Positions 1 through 13,487 are shown, counted from the stretch's first letter. The stretch is 64,000 nt of DNA from Axinella damicornis (GCA_963931865.1 OZ007518.1:1363549-1427548); one strand, 5' to 3'. Program-made: numbers and translations. The notes: generated by a model not told the origin, from the letters alone.

Positions 1-44
1 CATCTGATTAGAGTTTACTGAGTTATGCAAGATCATCTGGTCAC

Positions 45-3000
45 CTGATCTGTATGCCAGAGAAGCAGTGGTTGTAGATGTCGTTCTCTTCGAGGACCCC
101 GCCCCCGTTGTCATAGAAATAGATGCCCACTTGCTTCCCACTGTGGATCCGATTGTGCCGCAATACCGGTTGGCTACCTGCGGAGGTCAGGAAGGAGGAG
201 GGGTGGAAGAGAGGGAGGGGATAAAAAATATGCTTGAACGTCATTCATATACAGATTTGAGCCCTACCAACTAAATTTAGTTCTCAAATAAGCCCCACCC
301 ACAATAAGCACTGCCAGTCGCATGTCTGCTATGCTGAGTTATAGCTGAAGCAAACACAATAGCATACCTGTGGTGATCCAGACTCCAGCGAGTGCGTTGC
401 TGTGAATCTCATTGCCTTCGATTAGTCCTTTCCCACTGTCATGCTGTGTAGGGGAGGGAGAGTGTGCACGTGAGTGATAGCAGGAGAAGGGTGTGGGAAA
501 GAGGAGGGTGAATGTGAGGGAAGAAGTGGGGGGTGGAGTATGTAGAGAGAGAGAGGAAAGCAAGTCAAGGGAGAGGGAAGGTGGGAGGGTATGGATGCAA
601 GAAATCAAACTGACCAGGCCTCAGAATACAACACAGCCACTCACCACATAGATCCCTCCATGGTGACCGTGGTGTATCTGATTGTTCCTAATGATAGGGT
701 CACTCCCTGTGCGAATCTGCACCCCAGCAAGTGTGTTGCTATGGATATTGTTGTTCTCCAGAACACCACGCCCACTGCCAAAGAAGTACACTCCTCCCTG
801 GAGGCCTGAGAAGATCTCGTTGTCTCGTAATGTCGGATGGCTTTCACTTGTGATCCAAACACCAGCGTAAGTGTTGGCATAGATCTTGTTCTCAATGAAT
901 TGACCACGCCCCTTCAGTGTGATGTGGTATAGGTGTGTGTGTAGGGGGGGGGGGGGGGGGGGGGGGGAGAATGTGCTGACTATCAAAGCTAAACACCACA
1001 GGTAAGCAGACCGAGACATTTTGAACAGACAGATACATAGACAGACAGATGGACTACGTACATACCTTATCATGTACGTAGACTCCCCCTGTTGACCCAT
1101 GGTGGATGGAGCAGCGGTAGATGATGGGATTAGCATCGTTCTTGATCTCAATCCCTGCTATCCTGTTGCTGTGAATGTCATTCTCCTCTAGCAAACCCTA
1201 CAGGATGGAAGCGGGGTGGGGGACAGATGGAAAGGGAGGATGAGAGGAGGGGGAGGGTTGAGTGAAGGCAGAATTCAAATCTCCACTCTAAATTCAACAG
1301 TTACAGAGGGACAAACAAATGGAAATGTTGCAGACGGACAAACAACATACCTGTCCATCTTGAAAGACAAAGAAACCCACGTCCTTCCCGTGGTGCACCT
1401 CATTCTTACGGAAGATGGGAGAGGCGAAGTTCTTGATCCACACACCGGCCAGCTTGTTAGTGTTGATGTTGTTGTGCTCAAAACGACCCTACACGGGGAG
1501 AGTGAGGTCAGAGGTCAAACTGGTTCTGCTACAGCCAAACTGAAGTTTATTCAAACTCATGAGGGCTAGCAACTGCGAACCTACACGATGATTGCAACAC
1601 AATTACATCATGATTACATTATGACAAAATTCTGAAGTGCATACCTGTGCATGGTCATCAACAAACACGCCCACATTGTTAGCATTGGCGATGGTACAGT
1701 GAGAGACCCGTGGGCGCGCCCCCTTGCCATGCACGTACAAGCACGACCCACAGAATGAGGTGTTTGTGAAATGACAGTTGTGAATCAAGGGTTCACACTC
1801 TCCGGGTACTCTGAGACAATACTCTCTCACGTTGGGGGAGTCCTCAGGGGCGTCAAACTGGATGGATGGGAGGGAGGGAGGGAGGGAGGGAGGGAGGGAG
1901 GGAGGGAGAGGGGGAGGAAGGGAGGGAGGGAGAGGGAGAGGGAGGGAGGAGTAAGTGAGGAGGGATACAGCTAGGTGCTGAGAAGTCAACTTTGGGTTTC
2001 CTAAAATCAACCACAAAGAGGAAACCCGAAAACCTCAAGTGGGTTGAAGTGGGTGGCAGAGGAAGACCTAGTAAACCTATATACATGTAGGTACACATTA
2101 TGGTCACCAGCTGTTGAGGCCATGAAGGTACAGATTTGGTACCCACAGGATCCAAAGGTCGTGAGCAAAAATACGTGAGATTCGAATGAAACTATCCAAC
2201 TCCGCCTAAAGCATTACCAGGTTATCTGTGCAGAATGACTCGTCATTTCAATCCTGATCTACATGCATGCACCAGACAATTTGTCCATCACCGATCGTAC
2301 CTTTATCTCCAAGTTGCAGATGGTTGCATCTTTTGCTTCCGGTCTCACATCCACCACTGTCTGTGACGAGCTCACTAGTAGCACCTTCTCTGGGCCTACA
2401 GGAGGTTGCCATGGAGATAACATAAGCATTACCACAAGACGTTTACTTTAAAACCACATGACAATAGCATGCTGGTCACTTAAAAATTGCATGACAGTCA
2501 CACGACAGTCTGCAGTTGGGTCAGAACTCAAAGCATATACTTGTGGGTTGGATACTGCATCAACGCAATGTACTTGAATAGAGTACTGCACCGCTCTCTA
2601 CCACTTTACCTAGAACATTGTTAGAGTTCAATTATTATGAACTCTTGGTATTCCACATTCACATGCTATATAACTCCGTTGGGTAGAAATGCCATCAGGT
2701 ATAGTAAGCACACAAGCTACAGGCAATACAGCAAGCGAGACTTAGGTCTGTTGGCAGGACAACTGTCCCCACATTGCATGAGCTTGAGGCTAGAATGTAC
2801 TTCCTATACTTGCAGGAAGTGACATCATCAATTATAGGGAGTGGGCTGCTGGTGGTCACCTGAGACTAGCCAGCTGTCTCTATACCCTCAATTGTGGTCT
2901 GTACTTCCTTCCTGTATTAGGCTACCAAAGTAGGGGATTTCCCTACAGTACAATAGTCCGCCCACACAATATGGTGGTCTATACATTGATACAGCCCATA

Positions 3001-4277
3001 TGTGGTAACATGCTGTGAGCAACTTACTTGCTCCAATCAGTGAGAGAGGTTTGTCCAGCAGTATACTCTCGTTGTAGACCCCAGGGTGGACAACTATCCT
3101 AGCTCCCTCCCGGGACGATGAAATGGCTTCTGACACTGTGGCATAGTACTGCGGAATGGAGTCAGAGTTTGGTTATTGGCTACCATAATATTTATATGTC
3201 ATCGTAAATTGGTACATTGTAATTATAAATTCCACACCTGTTTGCATCAAAGATCGCAGCTCACCTTCACACTGGAGGCTTCTTGTCTTAAAGGGTGGTC
3301 CACTGCTAAGCTGGCCATCTTGGGGTGCACATGGGCCACACCATGCTAATTGGACACAAACATAATTAACCATAATTATTCAAAAATAATCATTTATAGA
3401 TCCCACTGCTGCATTCCATGGGTGTTTCATAGCTCAAATCCAATTGGTTAAAGTCACGTGACTGTGTTTCAATGCTCAAATCCAATTGGTCAAGGTCATG
3501 TGATTCCAGTAACAGTCTAAGGCTAGTCCACTCATGCAAATTCAAGCAAAATAATTAAATTCAGCTGCACATTAATTTAGCAGCTGGAATTTGCACACTA
3601 CAAAACATAAACCCAGCGACAAATTCCAAATGAAATTCAGGTGGGCAAAATCAGTGAGAAGCTATGTTTAGGCAAACAAGATGGCTGTTGGAGAGTACTG
3701 ATCCTCCAGACACAAAATTATCCTAATGACGTAATGTTTATAATGGCTGTCTGTGTGTGTACGTGTGTGTGTGTGGTGGAGGGAGGGAGGGAGGGAGGGT
3801 GCGACTGTGTATGTGTACATACCATGATAGAAAACTGTTCCTTCCATGACTGCTGTGAGAGTGGGAGAGAGGGTGAGGGTGAGGTGTGCTTGCGTGAGGG
3901 GTGAGGAGGGATGTATGCCTGGTCCATCTCAAATACACGGTGGAATAAGTTTCGCCTGGAGTCGGTGTGAGTGTGTGTGTGTGTGTGTGCATACAGTGTG
4001 TGTGAGGAGAGGACGTAAATTAGAAACGTAAAGACATGACAGTGGACAGACAGGACAAATGGACACACAGACAGACAGACAGAGAGACAGACAAAGATGC
4101 TCACCAAAGTGGTTCCAGGTTACTGATCTCGTAAAACCTCTGGCATACTCGTCCCACGGAGCAGAGATCCCGTTCCCTCAGGAATGAGAAGACGTGGACT
4201 AGTACCTCTGTGGGTAGACACTCCTGGAAGTATGGCACCACTGTGGGGTGGGTGGGGAGGGGGGGGGGGGGGGGGAG

Positions 4278-4312
<35 letters not shown>

Positions 4313-4638
4313 GGGAGGGAGGGAGGGATGTATGCTAGAGTGAGCATGTTTTCATCTTAGGCCATTAACCACAACTCTTCACAATGTACAGAGGTCATTA
4401 CGTTCTAATCACTACATTATTCCTCCCACATCACAACTACATGACTGCAGATTGCAGCAGCACCTGGGCTGATAGGTAGCTCATCCTACCTGCGCTTAGG
4501 TCAACCAATGTGGTCGGACTCTCAAAGCACACTATCGCCCCGTCATAAACAAACCAACAGATGCATACGCAAGATCACGCAAGATTGCGTATTATAGCCT
4601 AGCTCACGTGACTGGATGACATTGTGCTGACAAGGCAT
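45..4638 (-). CDS. FBXO11: FBXO11-like F-box / parallel beta-helix protein, 3' part beyond window
   Basis: I assembled this gene by hand from splice sites and matching codon phases. Exons in transcription order are 4608-4638 (tentative start), 4105-4240, 3823-3955, 3265-3345, 3028-3148, 2301-2395, 1645-1857, 1351-1488, 1066-1197, 645-911, 368-443 and 45-177. Together they give about 518 residues, open to the window edge. Residues 12-55 form an F-box ([19 protein letters not shown]). Residues 130-167 contain [20 protein letters not shown], and from about 200 onward come PbH1 repeats of about 23 residues ([40 protein letters not shown]). Order and wording match animal FBXO11, a substrate receptor of SCF (SKP1-CUL1-F-box) ubiquitin ligases. 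The remaining repeats and the C-terminal UBR-type zinc finger of FBXO11 would lie to the left. Introns are about 110-480 bp; several carry poly-G or purine-rich repeats. The first exon (10 codons) rests only on a phase-compatible ATG and donor. Confidence 0.9.
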
Positions 4639-4719
4639 CTAGCTATTTCAAATTGTAGTCTGGCTATCTCTGTCTATGTTTGGCAGGTTTGGAGAGAATT
4701 AAACACACAGCTGCTCAAA
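4639..4719. promoter_or_regulatory. putative bidirectional promoter between FBXO11-like and DEATH-domain genes
   Basis: If the tentative first exon of the FBXO11-like gene is right, its ATG (4638, minus) and the ATG of the DEATH-domain gene (4720, plus) are divergent and only about 80 bp apart. The two transcripts would then share one promoter. I see no clear TATA box. The segment is inferred from geometry, not from a recognised motif. Confidence 0.4.
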
Positions 4720-5295
4720 ATGGAAAATGGTGAGTTCTTGTTACTGCAGATGGCAGAGGGATAAGCCAGAAAGAGTCACACAGCTACAGTAGGTGATCAG
4801 TAGTGTCGAAAAGGTGGACTCCTTAGAACGTCCACGGCAACCAGCAGTACACACAAAGCATGCTATAGAGGCCTGTGTGGCTAGGTATAGTAGACATCTT
4901 CACTTGCTTAAGCTTTTACACTAGCCTGGAGGTTCAACAAGAACTTATTTCACATGTTCTCAGGCTCAACAGTTCCTCCGATTCATCTCAGCATTGAGCA
5001 TTTGGACCAGATTTATGATCTCGTGAAGGAGGACGCGGCACACTGGCCCAACATTGGGTTGAAGCTCGGATTCCTAGCAGGGGAATTAGAAGTAATCCAG
5101 AACATGCCGACCCTCATTGTGAAGGGGCCTGAAGCATATCTTAAAGAACTTCTTACCAGATGGCTCAGGCGTGTCAACCCACTACCTCTCCTCGGTGTTC
5201 TTGGAAAAGCAATCCACGATGCTGGGAATGAAAGGCTAGGTTGGAAGTTGGTGGACAGGTGTTACCAAGAATCAGCAAGGCAGCTGCAGACGTAA
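4720..5295 (+). CDS. small DEATH-domain protein
   Basis: There are two exons. Exon 4720-4729 encodes MEN plus one base and ends at a GTGAGT donor. Exon 4964-5295 follows a TTCTCAG acceptor and ends at TAA 5293-5295. Phases agree (ATG|GC). The product is about 114 residues. The stretch HLDQIYDLVKEDAAHWPNIG, LKLGFLAGELEVIQ, AYLKELLTRWLRR and LGVLGKAIHDAG has the six-helix pattern of the DEATH superfamily (the LGxKLG...L..I...RWL...L...L pattern). Such domains mediate homotypic assembly in apoptosis and innate immune signalling; no effector domain is visible. The stop is embedded in a good donor (GAC|GTAAGG), so a longer spliced form is possible. However, the next candidate exon (5331-5438) is open only in a phase that does not match. 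The gene starts head to head with the FBXO11-like gene. Confidence 0.75.
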
Positions 5296-5330
5296 GGTGC
5301 ATCCTTGAACGTTCATGACTGTGATCTCAG

Positions 5331-5438
5331 GGCAATTCTCAACTCCAGCTTCTGATTGGAAAAAGGCCGGAGGGAGAGACCTGGATTGCATCACCTAATG
5401 CCAACAGAATAGGCATCTTGAAACGTCATTTGACAGAG
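5331..5438 (+). other. possible alternative downstream exon of the DEATH-domain gene
   Basis: This 108-bp segment is bordered by a GATCTCAG acceptor and a GAG|GTAAGC donor, with one frame open throughout (36 codons, including LLIGKRPEGETW). A second candidate segment, 5746-5835, follows a CTTAGCAG acceptor, continues in the same phase and ends at TGA. The join from 4964-5292 through GAC|GTAAGG is out of phase with this frame. These may be exons of another isoform, or chance. Confidence 0.3.
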
Positions 5439-5835
5439 GTAAGCTACCTGTTTTGCATCTGCCGGATCTACAAGGACAGTTCAGCACAGAGAGCTGCATA
5501 AAACATCTCAGCTATAGGGCAGTAGCTTTGAAAGGGCGCCAGGTTTAAGCGCTCCAGGAGTAACGGCTTATTCTATGAGGCATACACAAAGCGGTGTCTG
5601 TCAGCTTATCATTTTCCTGGTTTCGAGAGACAGGCCGCACTAAATCACTTCTGTTTTTTGAGGTTTCGTTTCCAATTGAATTGTCTTTCGTAGGTAGGTA
5701 GGTAGTGCCTCTCATCTGAAGTTTGTGTAGCTTTTTCCTTAGCAGCCAAAAGCCAGTGATGTCACCTCTGTCACGGCATTATGCAATGCAATCCTCCAGG
5801 TCTTACCCCTCTATTGTCCATCCAGCAAGCAATGA

Positions 5836-6135
5836 CAAAGGGCCTGGAGTTGAGGCTAAGCCACATGATATCTGTGACTTTATGCTTTTGTCCAAGACCT
5901 GCTATTGCTGTTACAATCATACTCTTCTTCACTACAGGAAAGCAGCTCATATGGACCGCCACAGACCTGATCCGATATAAACATTTTTAACTCCTTACTA
6001 TTTCTCAATATCGACGTAATAATGATGTCACTAACAAAATTATAACATTTCCCCACGTGTGGTGTGTGTGTGTGGGGTGGGGGGGGGGGGGGGGGGGGGG
6101 AGCACATAGCGTGCTACAGTGGGTATGCCATTAAC
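5836..6135. other. non-coding stretch with poly-G run
   Basis: I see no supportable gene. The stretch contains GT-rich DNA and a 22-base poly-G run at 6079-6100, next to the miniature element at 6136. Confidence 0.5.
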
Positions 6136-6243
6136 TAGTCTCGGTCCCAGACCCAACCAACCCCAGCACGGATCGCTTTTAGTATCCGCGCATTATACTG
6201 TAAGCGATACACGCGCTGGATAAACGGTCTGGGAACGAGACTA
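6136..6243. mobile_element. palindromic miniature inverted-repeat element (TAGTCTCG type) with 9-bp TSD
   Basis: The left end is TAGTCTCGGTCCCAGACC and the right end is its inverted counterpart GGTCTGGGAACGAGACTA. The element is flanked by exact 9-bp copies of GCCATTAAC at 6127-6135 and 6244-6252. It has no coding capacity. The 9-bp duplication resembles that of Mutator-like elements. Confidence 0.85.
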
Positions 6244-6249
6244 GCCATT

Positions 6250-8880
6250 AACCACACAGTGCATAGAGGTACCTTCACATCACAACTACATAACAACACC
6301 TAGAAACCAAGTGGGTGAATGCAAGAAGTGGTGCCGGAGTCAGTGATATGGCTTGATTACATACTCTATTACTAGTGGAATGCAGGACATTGGAGGGCGA
6401 GCCTGAGCGAAGCGCATGCACCGGGACATGCAAGGAGCAGTTGCATTCGCATTACTGTCATCAGAATGTGACTGGGCAATGAGCATAGGCCACAGAAATA
6501 ATGGCACTAAACATACACTCGTACACATCACAGCAACTGTGAGTCAGGTTAGCGTTTATAGCTGAAGCAGTCTAGCAGCAACATCACCGGCCATGGCGGT
6601 AGGCCCACTCGGAGCAGTCACCATCTTTGTCCGAGTGTCGCCACCGAGGAGGCAGAATGTTCGTGGTGCTCTAGCCAATGTCCACGAGTGGTCTCTCCGT
6701 CTTTGTTGTCTCCATCGTCCGTCGAACAGGTAGCTAGACAGTTCACGATTCCTTCCATCGAGGAGGTGTGTAGCTCGAGTTCGTTGAATTTGAATATTAT
6801 TGTGCACGTGCAAGTGCAATTCGCTGATTTAAAATTTACGGTAATTGCAAGATCCAACCAAGCAAACGCACAAACATACACACGCACAGCGCAATAAAGT
6901 CACGCTAGTGTGGGGCTCGCTCAGGCTCGCCCCAATAAGGAATACGTTAGGCATGTTCAGTCCTCGTTTTGAAGGTAGGTCCTCCCTCTCGTCTCTTCTC
7001 TGAAGCTTGTCCGGTCTCTGTAGCTTATCTTTAGCAGCCAACAGAAAGCTCAGCATGACTGTCATGTGTGACTGTCATGTGTGACTGTCATGTGTGACTG
7101 TCATGTGACTATCAAGTGACTGACAGAGAGACTATACTGGTCACTAACAGCAGATGATAATAACCCTATGTTATAGTTGGCACAGAGTTGTCATGTGACT
7201 ACCATGTGACGAGGACTACCAATCAGCCGAGGCCATGGAGTATACTGGTTGGGTGCTGAATACAGCCATCCGATTGGTTAATCTTAGTCTACAGGGAGAT
7301 CAGCAAGAGGACATAACAGGGAGTATTCCCTGCACCATACATCAGAGAGACATCTGAAGCAGAACTGAAGGCTTATCACCACTAAACTGACCAAAGGGAC
7401 TTCCACACTGGCACAGCCACCACTCCAAAACAGGGAAGTCTGGGGTGCTAATTGCCGCCCACTCAGTCCAGGCAGATAAGCCATCTTGCCTGGTGTGTAG
7501 ACAGCCAGTATTCACGAGAGGTGCAACTAGTAAGTGCTTTGGGCGTGTCATCAGGACCTTGGAGTAGCACTGCTGGTAAACAACTCATTAGTGTCCCTCT
7601 CTAAGCCTTCTTCCATCCAACCAACTGACTGCACTGCATGCTCCATCCCACAGTGGATTTTTTCCCCAATGAAACTCTCATCGAGCTTTGAGTTACGTGC
7701 TGAGCTGCGTCGGAGAACACTAACTAGGGACTACTACGGGAGATTACTGGAGATTACTGGAGATTACTAGAGATTACTAGAGATTACTGGAGATTACTGG
7801 AGATTACTGGAGACTACTACGGCATTCAACAGTCTGGCTGTAATACAGTCAATCACAAAAGATAAACCAAAACCCCAAAACAAGTACACCTGCTATTAAT
7901 TACACTCAAGGCCATTACATCATAATTATTTCAACCACAATAGCAATAACACACAGAGTGGGTGGGTAGTCTGACGAACACAGCTGTCTTCCAAACGAGG
8001 GGCTGAATTAAACCACATCAAGGCCTCCCGACCAAACTTGCGAATGCTTCCCAAGTGCACCAGAGAATCTCATTAACTAGCACCCAACAAGGCATGTGAT
8101 TTTCTCTAAGGAATGTTCAGTCAACCACAAAACGAGGTCACTCAATTGGTCATTCATCCTTAGCCAACCCTGATAGCCTCTTAGCTGCTTGATTACCTGC
8201 GGCAAGGGTGACAAGGTTTGGCCAGCAGGCTGAGAGTGATTTGGAATGCTCCGGAGGACGTGACACCATTTGTAGTTAATGTAGTGGGACACGATTACCC
8301 TCTTAGCCGGCTCTTCCGTGAAAGTTAAAAATCTTAAGTGCAAAGTGGACTCATAATTCCTGTAATACTTGGCATTGGCACAACTCCTGCAGGGAATTAC
8401 AACTAATTGTTCTGAATGCAAGTTTCGAATCAACTCCCTCTCTCTCAACTTGCTGCTCTACATAGTACACCACCTTCTGAAGTCATGTCGCACATTATTA
8501 CATCATTGCTAAGCAAGTGCATGTGAACTGCATCCTGATGACTCGTCATTCCGTATAGCACAAAGCGGAGCTGGGAGGACCCTGTAATTGACCAATAAGA
8601 TCTGGGGCGTGATCGACTGACACTAGTCAGTGACCTCACTCCTCACCAACTCATAACCCCACGGAGGGCAGCCTTGCAAAACAGGCACAGAGGGTGGGAT
8701 AGGATGTATCTGCTTACACTGTTGGCCTCGCTCAACAAATGCGGTGGAGAATAAGTACATTCCCAACAGCTGCTTCCAAAAGGAAACCTCCTGGTATATG
8801 GCTAGGGCAAGACTTGAAGGGGTTCGTGGAGATATGCCAAATAAGGCATTGGAAAGGTGCTTGCACATGTAAGGTTGGTA
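6250..8880. other. no convincing gene; short repeats
   Basis: Open frames at 6556-6887 exist on both strands but lack splice or domain support. A short TGTCATGTGTGAC repeat lies at about 7055-7105 and a decamer array at 7735-7812. I recognise no RNA gene. Confidence 0.5.
7735..7812. repeat. decamer tandem repeat (GGAGATTACT/AGAGATTACT)
   Basis: About eight copies of a 10-bp unit GGAGATTACT, with G/A variation at the first base. The same unit recurs inverted at 24605-24670 and in direct orientation at 26630-26695. Confidence 0.85.
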
Positions 8881-8895
8881 GGTATGCATGAGCCC

Positions 8896-8981
8896 TAGCC
8901 TCGTCCCCAGGCCTCCTCCCAGATTATCTCGCAGCCGTTTTCTCCACGGCTGCGAGATAAAATCTCCTGGGGACGAGGCTA
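8896..8981. mobile_element. palindromic miniature element (TAGCCTCG type) with 9-bp TSD
   Basis: The termini are TAGCCTCGTCCCCAGG and CCTGGGGACGAGGCTA, enclosing a second internal palindrome (ATCTCGCAGCCG / CGGCTGCGAGAT). The 9-bp sequence CATGAGCCC is duplicated exactly at 8887-8895 and 8982-8990. Confidence 0.85.
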
Positions 8982-11580
8982 CATGAGCCCAACTGCCAGC
9001 GAACGTTTGGTCAGGAAGCAGACAGCTGGAAAAAATAGAGGTGTTGAGTAGAAAAATTACACGGTCACTTGAAACATTTTGTTGTGATACTACACCTCTA
9101 GTGAAGACAGCAGAGGACAGCATGGGGCTGCTACTGGTGAATCTAGACACTCCCTGGTGTCACTAGCAGCTGCCTCTGAATTGTGTTGTGTAATCCCCAG
9201 CATATGACTAAATCAACGCACATCCTCCAATGTTATAATTTATCCTCCTTGTTGGATCCGTTGACTGTGCTCAGGTGAGGCCTGCGTGCAGTGGTCTGCA
9301 TGAGCACCAGTGAGGCAAAGATTAACATCCGTCAGTTGAGTTGCACTAAACGCTATACAGTACAGTGAAGAAGTAACGAAAATCGAAAATGCGGAATTTT
9401 AGACACTGTAGCGTACCATACAATCAGTTCAGATTTCAAACAAGGCCTTGGGGGTACCGATAAGCCAGTCAGCATGTGAAATCAATACACTAGGTACTCA
9501 AGTGTGAAACACGCATTCCGAGGCGAGTGCACATGAACAATTCATCCAACCACAGCAGTTGGACATCTACTGCACTTGTATAAGCTAGCAGAGCCAATTT
9601 CAACCTTGAATGAACGCACGCTGACATAGGCCTGGGAGAAGGTGTCACAAGGACATGGTTAGTGGTAGGTTGGGGCAGCCACCCATGCCTAGAGCTTGGA
9701 GTGAGTAGTAGCACAGGGAGACTAAACTACTGTTTGTGGGTTGCCAGAGACGCTATGGCATGCTCATAATAGTAAGATACCAGCTGTCAAAAGACTTGTT
9801 TGTGATCCCGATCTGTGATTAGTTGGGCTGGTCATGTGACTGCCAACCAGTCAGATTAGTGGTCCTAATTGGTGATGTTTGACTGCTGAGCTCTAGTCAC
9901 AACCTGTTGTCACACTCCTGCAAAATCCAGAGGCAGTCCCTTCGAGATTGGTGTCCAATAACGAACAGTACGAAGTTTGTACTTAGTACGATCTTCTTAC
10001 TGCACACCTGCAAATGCAGGCGGAGATGATAAGATCTCCCGTCAGAGAACAGTTGCAACAGCTAGCAGAGACAACACTCATCGATCACCAAATCATACAT
10101 TCTTCCATATAATTATCCCGACGTAAATATTTATTTCCTCCAATGACAGTGTTCTACATCAAGGTCTCCCATAAGCTGACATGGTGGGTTGTATGAACAC
10201 ATGCTGAATGAGATTTCAACCTCTGTGCTGCCAAACCTGCTGACAGTTACTATAGGAACCACTGCAGTGGTCTCCAGATTAGACACTAGAAAGAGTCGCC
10301 GAGCGGATGTAAAGAGTTTGAAGACAAAGCTTGCAGTGCTTGTGGTCAAGCGGCTACTGCAATTGACTATCGATCGAACGTCCTAAACTAAAATGCCACC
10401 CGTCCTCTCACACTCCCAGTGTTTTCCATTGGGAGACCAGCACCCGGCTGAAAGCAAAAATTCAACAGCCATCACTTTTCACCACGAGTCATTTTCACAT
10501 CAACAGCAACAACTAATATCATTCAGAACAAGGCTGGGGGTTTAATCCTAGCCTGGTTCCCAGACCCTCTCCCACTAAACTGTACTGCAAGCAACGGAAA
10601 GCTGGGCGGAGCCTGGAAATAAGGCTAATCTAATCTTACAGGACAGTAACCACGTCAGCTTGAGACTACTGGAATATTGGATGTGTGAGAATAATGCAGC
10701 TGCAGTGCGGGTTCATGCACACCACCACTGCAGCTGCAATATCAGTGAAACAAGCCATTTTTTCCCAGGTGCAGGTAATTCAATACGTCTACTACCCGCT
10801 GTCAATGATACCCCGTGCCCAGACTATCAGTTACACACAGTGTGGCACACAGTGGACGGGCCAGAAGAGGCGGCATGCCAAGCCAATTTTCACACTCAGG
10901 CGAACCGGATCATTGCATTACTGGCATGGCTGCCATGCTGAGAGGCTGGATGTCACGCACAGTGGAGTGGGCAAGCCAGGCCACGCACACGTACACACGC
11001 GTAAAGGATGTCCTGTTCTCTTGAGTAAGCGAGACAGCTGTTCAGGATCTACATGCAGCGGGAGCCAAACGACGTCAAGCACACTACACAATATACCTCA
11101 AAGTCATTCAGCCCAGTCAAGCCGCATTTGTAAGGCAGGTGGAAAATATCACGGGGGGGGGGGCAAACAGAACATAGAGAAAGTTTGGGGGGGGGGGGGA
11201 GCGATTGAATAGTGCGTGGTGTGCCATCGAGGGGGTCTGGTCCCCAAAAACACCCTGTAAGGAGTGGCACGGCTGACTGGTGACATAGCACACTTATTTG
11301 ACAGTGAACACAATTGGTCAGTAAGCACCAAAGATGATGTCATTAAGACATCACGATGCTCAAGCTTGCTAACTCATCCTCTGCACGTAGAGCAATGGCC
11401 TAGCGGTCTAGCAGCAACTGCCTAGCGAGCGGTCTGGCACAGTGGTCTAAAGCCATCTTGCAGTGGTCAATAGCAGTTTGCCGCAGTGGAGGTCTGACGG
11501 AAGAGCTGCAACGCTACAGGTCCGCTTCTAGCATGCAAAGCTCTTTGCTGTATGTATTAGACCAACCTTTCAGGCTTGCA

Positions 11581-11581
<1 letters not shown>

Positions 11582-11615
<34 letters not shown>
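11582..11615. repeat. poly-C tract, 34 bases
   Basis: Uninterrupted run of C on the plus strand. Similar runs recur across the window: G at 944-967 and 6079-6100, G-rich 4256-4330, and C at 12603-12640. Confidence 0.95.
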
Positions 11616-11617
<2 letters not shown>

Positions 11618-12599
11618 TGTGAACACGGCCTCTCATACTAGTAAAACGAAGAATTGCTAGTATTTTGGGGGTAGACATGTGATGCCGAGGTAAAGACCGC
11701 GCTCCTTGCAGGCCGGCCTCCATTTGCCACATCTGATGTGTATTGTAGTGGGGAATAACTGGTAGCAAATCACCTTCTGAAGAGGCCAATCGGATCTCTT
11801 ACAATCATGTATGGGCGTAAACGTGTTAACTATTTTACCGCCATACGGAGTAGGAGTTAAACCCTGTCGTTAACCGATAAAATCAGTTAAATGACCACAC
11901 ACACTTGGATCTGATTGATAAATGAGCCCCTCCCACAGTCACTCCAACTCAATTGAGAACCCCACCCACTCATTTAAGCATATTCATAGTTTGCTCCACA
12001 GCCATGTATATTGACTGTCCTGTAGCAGGGAGGGCACTACACAGGTGGCTGCCACACTCCACGCTGACAGGGCAGAGCCACCTTTGAGGAGAGCTAATCT
12101 CAAGACATCAAGGCTGGAAGAATGGAGTGAGCTGGGCTTCAAGATAGGGATCACCTTACCCACTAAGTCACATGCAGACAGCTTAGCTCACACAACAGGC
12201 TACTAGCCTCGTTCCCAGGCCTTCTACACCTCCAGTGTTTGCAGAAGGCCTGGGAAGGAGGCTACATATATACCACAGGCAAACAAGATCTTGAGACTAC
12301 CCCTCTTAGTACTGACTCCACCCTGTGTTAACCACAGGTAGATATTGGTTATAGTAGCACCAAAGATGATGTCACTATGACATCACGATGCTCATGGTCA
12401 CCAAGTCACATGATGTCAAGACCCCTCTAGTACTGACTCCAGCATGTGTTAACCACAGGCAGATATTAATTGTACTGCACCAAGAACACCATTCTCTTAT
12501 AGGAAAGACGCAGGACTCGATGTAGCCATCGCAGCTGGTTGAACAGTGGGTATAATTCAGATGCAGGGGCCGTGTAATAAAGCGTGTGAAGTGGGGAGT

Positions 12600-12602
<3 letters not shown>

Positions 12603-12640
<38 letters not shown>
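12603..12640. repeat. poly-C tract, 38 bases
   Basis: This uninterrupted C run is the longest homopolymer in the window. It is not associated with a gene I can identify. Confidence 0.95.
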
Positions 12641-12643
<3 letters not shown>

Positions 12644-13487
12644 TTCCCCCAACCTGGGATTTCAGGCAATCTGATGTACAGTAGAATAGCATGGTAGCTG
12701 CCTGCTGCAAACTCAGTCACAGTGCAGCTAGCCACAATGTAAGCCACACGCTTAGCACTCACAGAAGGAACGGTTCCACAACAAATGCCTTGCTAAAGGG
12801 TGGTCCAGTTGAATCCATACCGGTGACTACAGCCCTCCATATTCCCCGAATTGGATAGCCCGTTTTATTGCGCAGGTGCCTCAGGTTGTAATTGCTGCGT
12901 GATGACAACCTGGCTACAGCTATATATATTCATATCTCGGACATGGACACTGTCTGCAGTGGAGGTTCGTCAAAATGTACAATCTTACTACGCTTGGGCT
13001 CAAATTATAAGACTTGGCTTGAAACCCCGGGTCTCATCTGGAGGCCTCAACAGACTCAGTAAGTGCTGGTAGGGGGAGATGTTGAGACTAGAACGTCAAT
13101 GAATTAGGAATAAATAATGATACAGGAATTTTACATCAGAGATTCTCCAAAACATTTGTAAATATTGTTTCTATTTTTATTGGACAAGCGTAAGAGTGCC
13201 CCGCAATAGTTGTACAGCCAGCCGATGACGACCTCTGTCCACAACATAAAACATATATTCTTATACATGGGGTCAATTGCATGTACAAGACTAGGCTGGA
13301 AAACCAATTTTGTAGATTTCAGATTACGAGATGTTGCAGTTGGACGGTTGGACAAATGTTGGCTGGAGGTTGCTTAGTTATCACCACAAGCCTGAGAGAC
13401 AAGGCTGTGTGTTTGTTCAACAGGGTGTAATTTACACCCTAGGACTAACAGGCTAACCTTCACAACGAGAAATGCAAACTTCCTTTA

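Larger units (their letters stand above)
8991..13480. other. gene-poor stretch
   Basis: I see no supportable coding gene. The stretch contains a degenerate miniature element at 10552-10626 and poly-G runs around 11153-11200. Poly-C tracts lie at 11582-11615 (34 bases) and 12603-12640 (38 bases). A direct repeat of about 65 bp (12300-12362 and 12419-12482) starts with TAGTACTGACTCCA. Another TAGCCTCG-type element lies at 12209-12265. Confidence 0.5.

Noticed and set aside
6556..6897. Overlapping open frames on both strands, one with a good start context (GGCCATGGCG)
   Set aside because: Neither strand gives a supported splice structure or recognisable domain, and the frames exclude each other.
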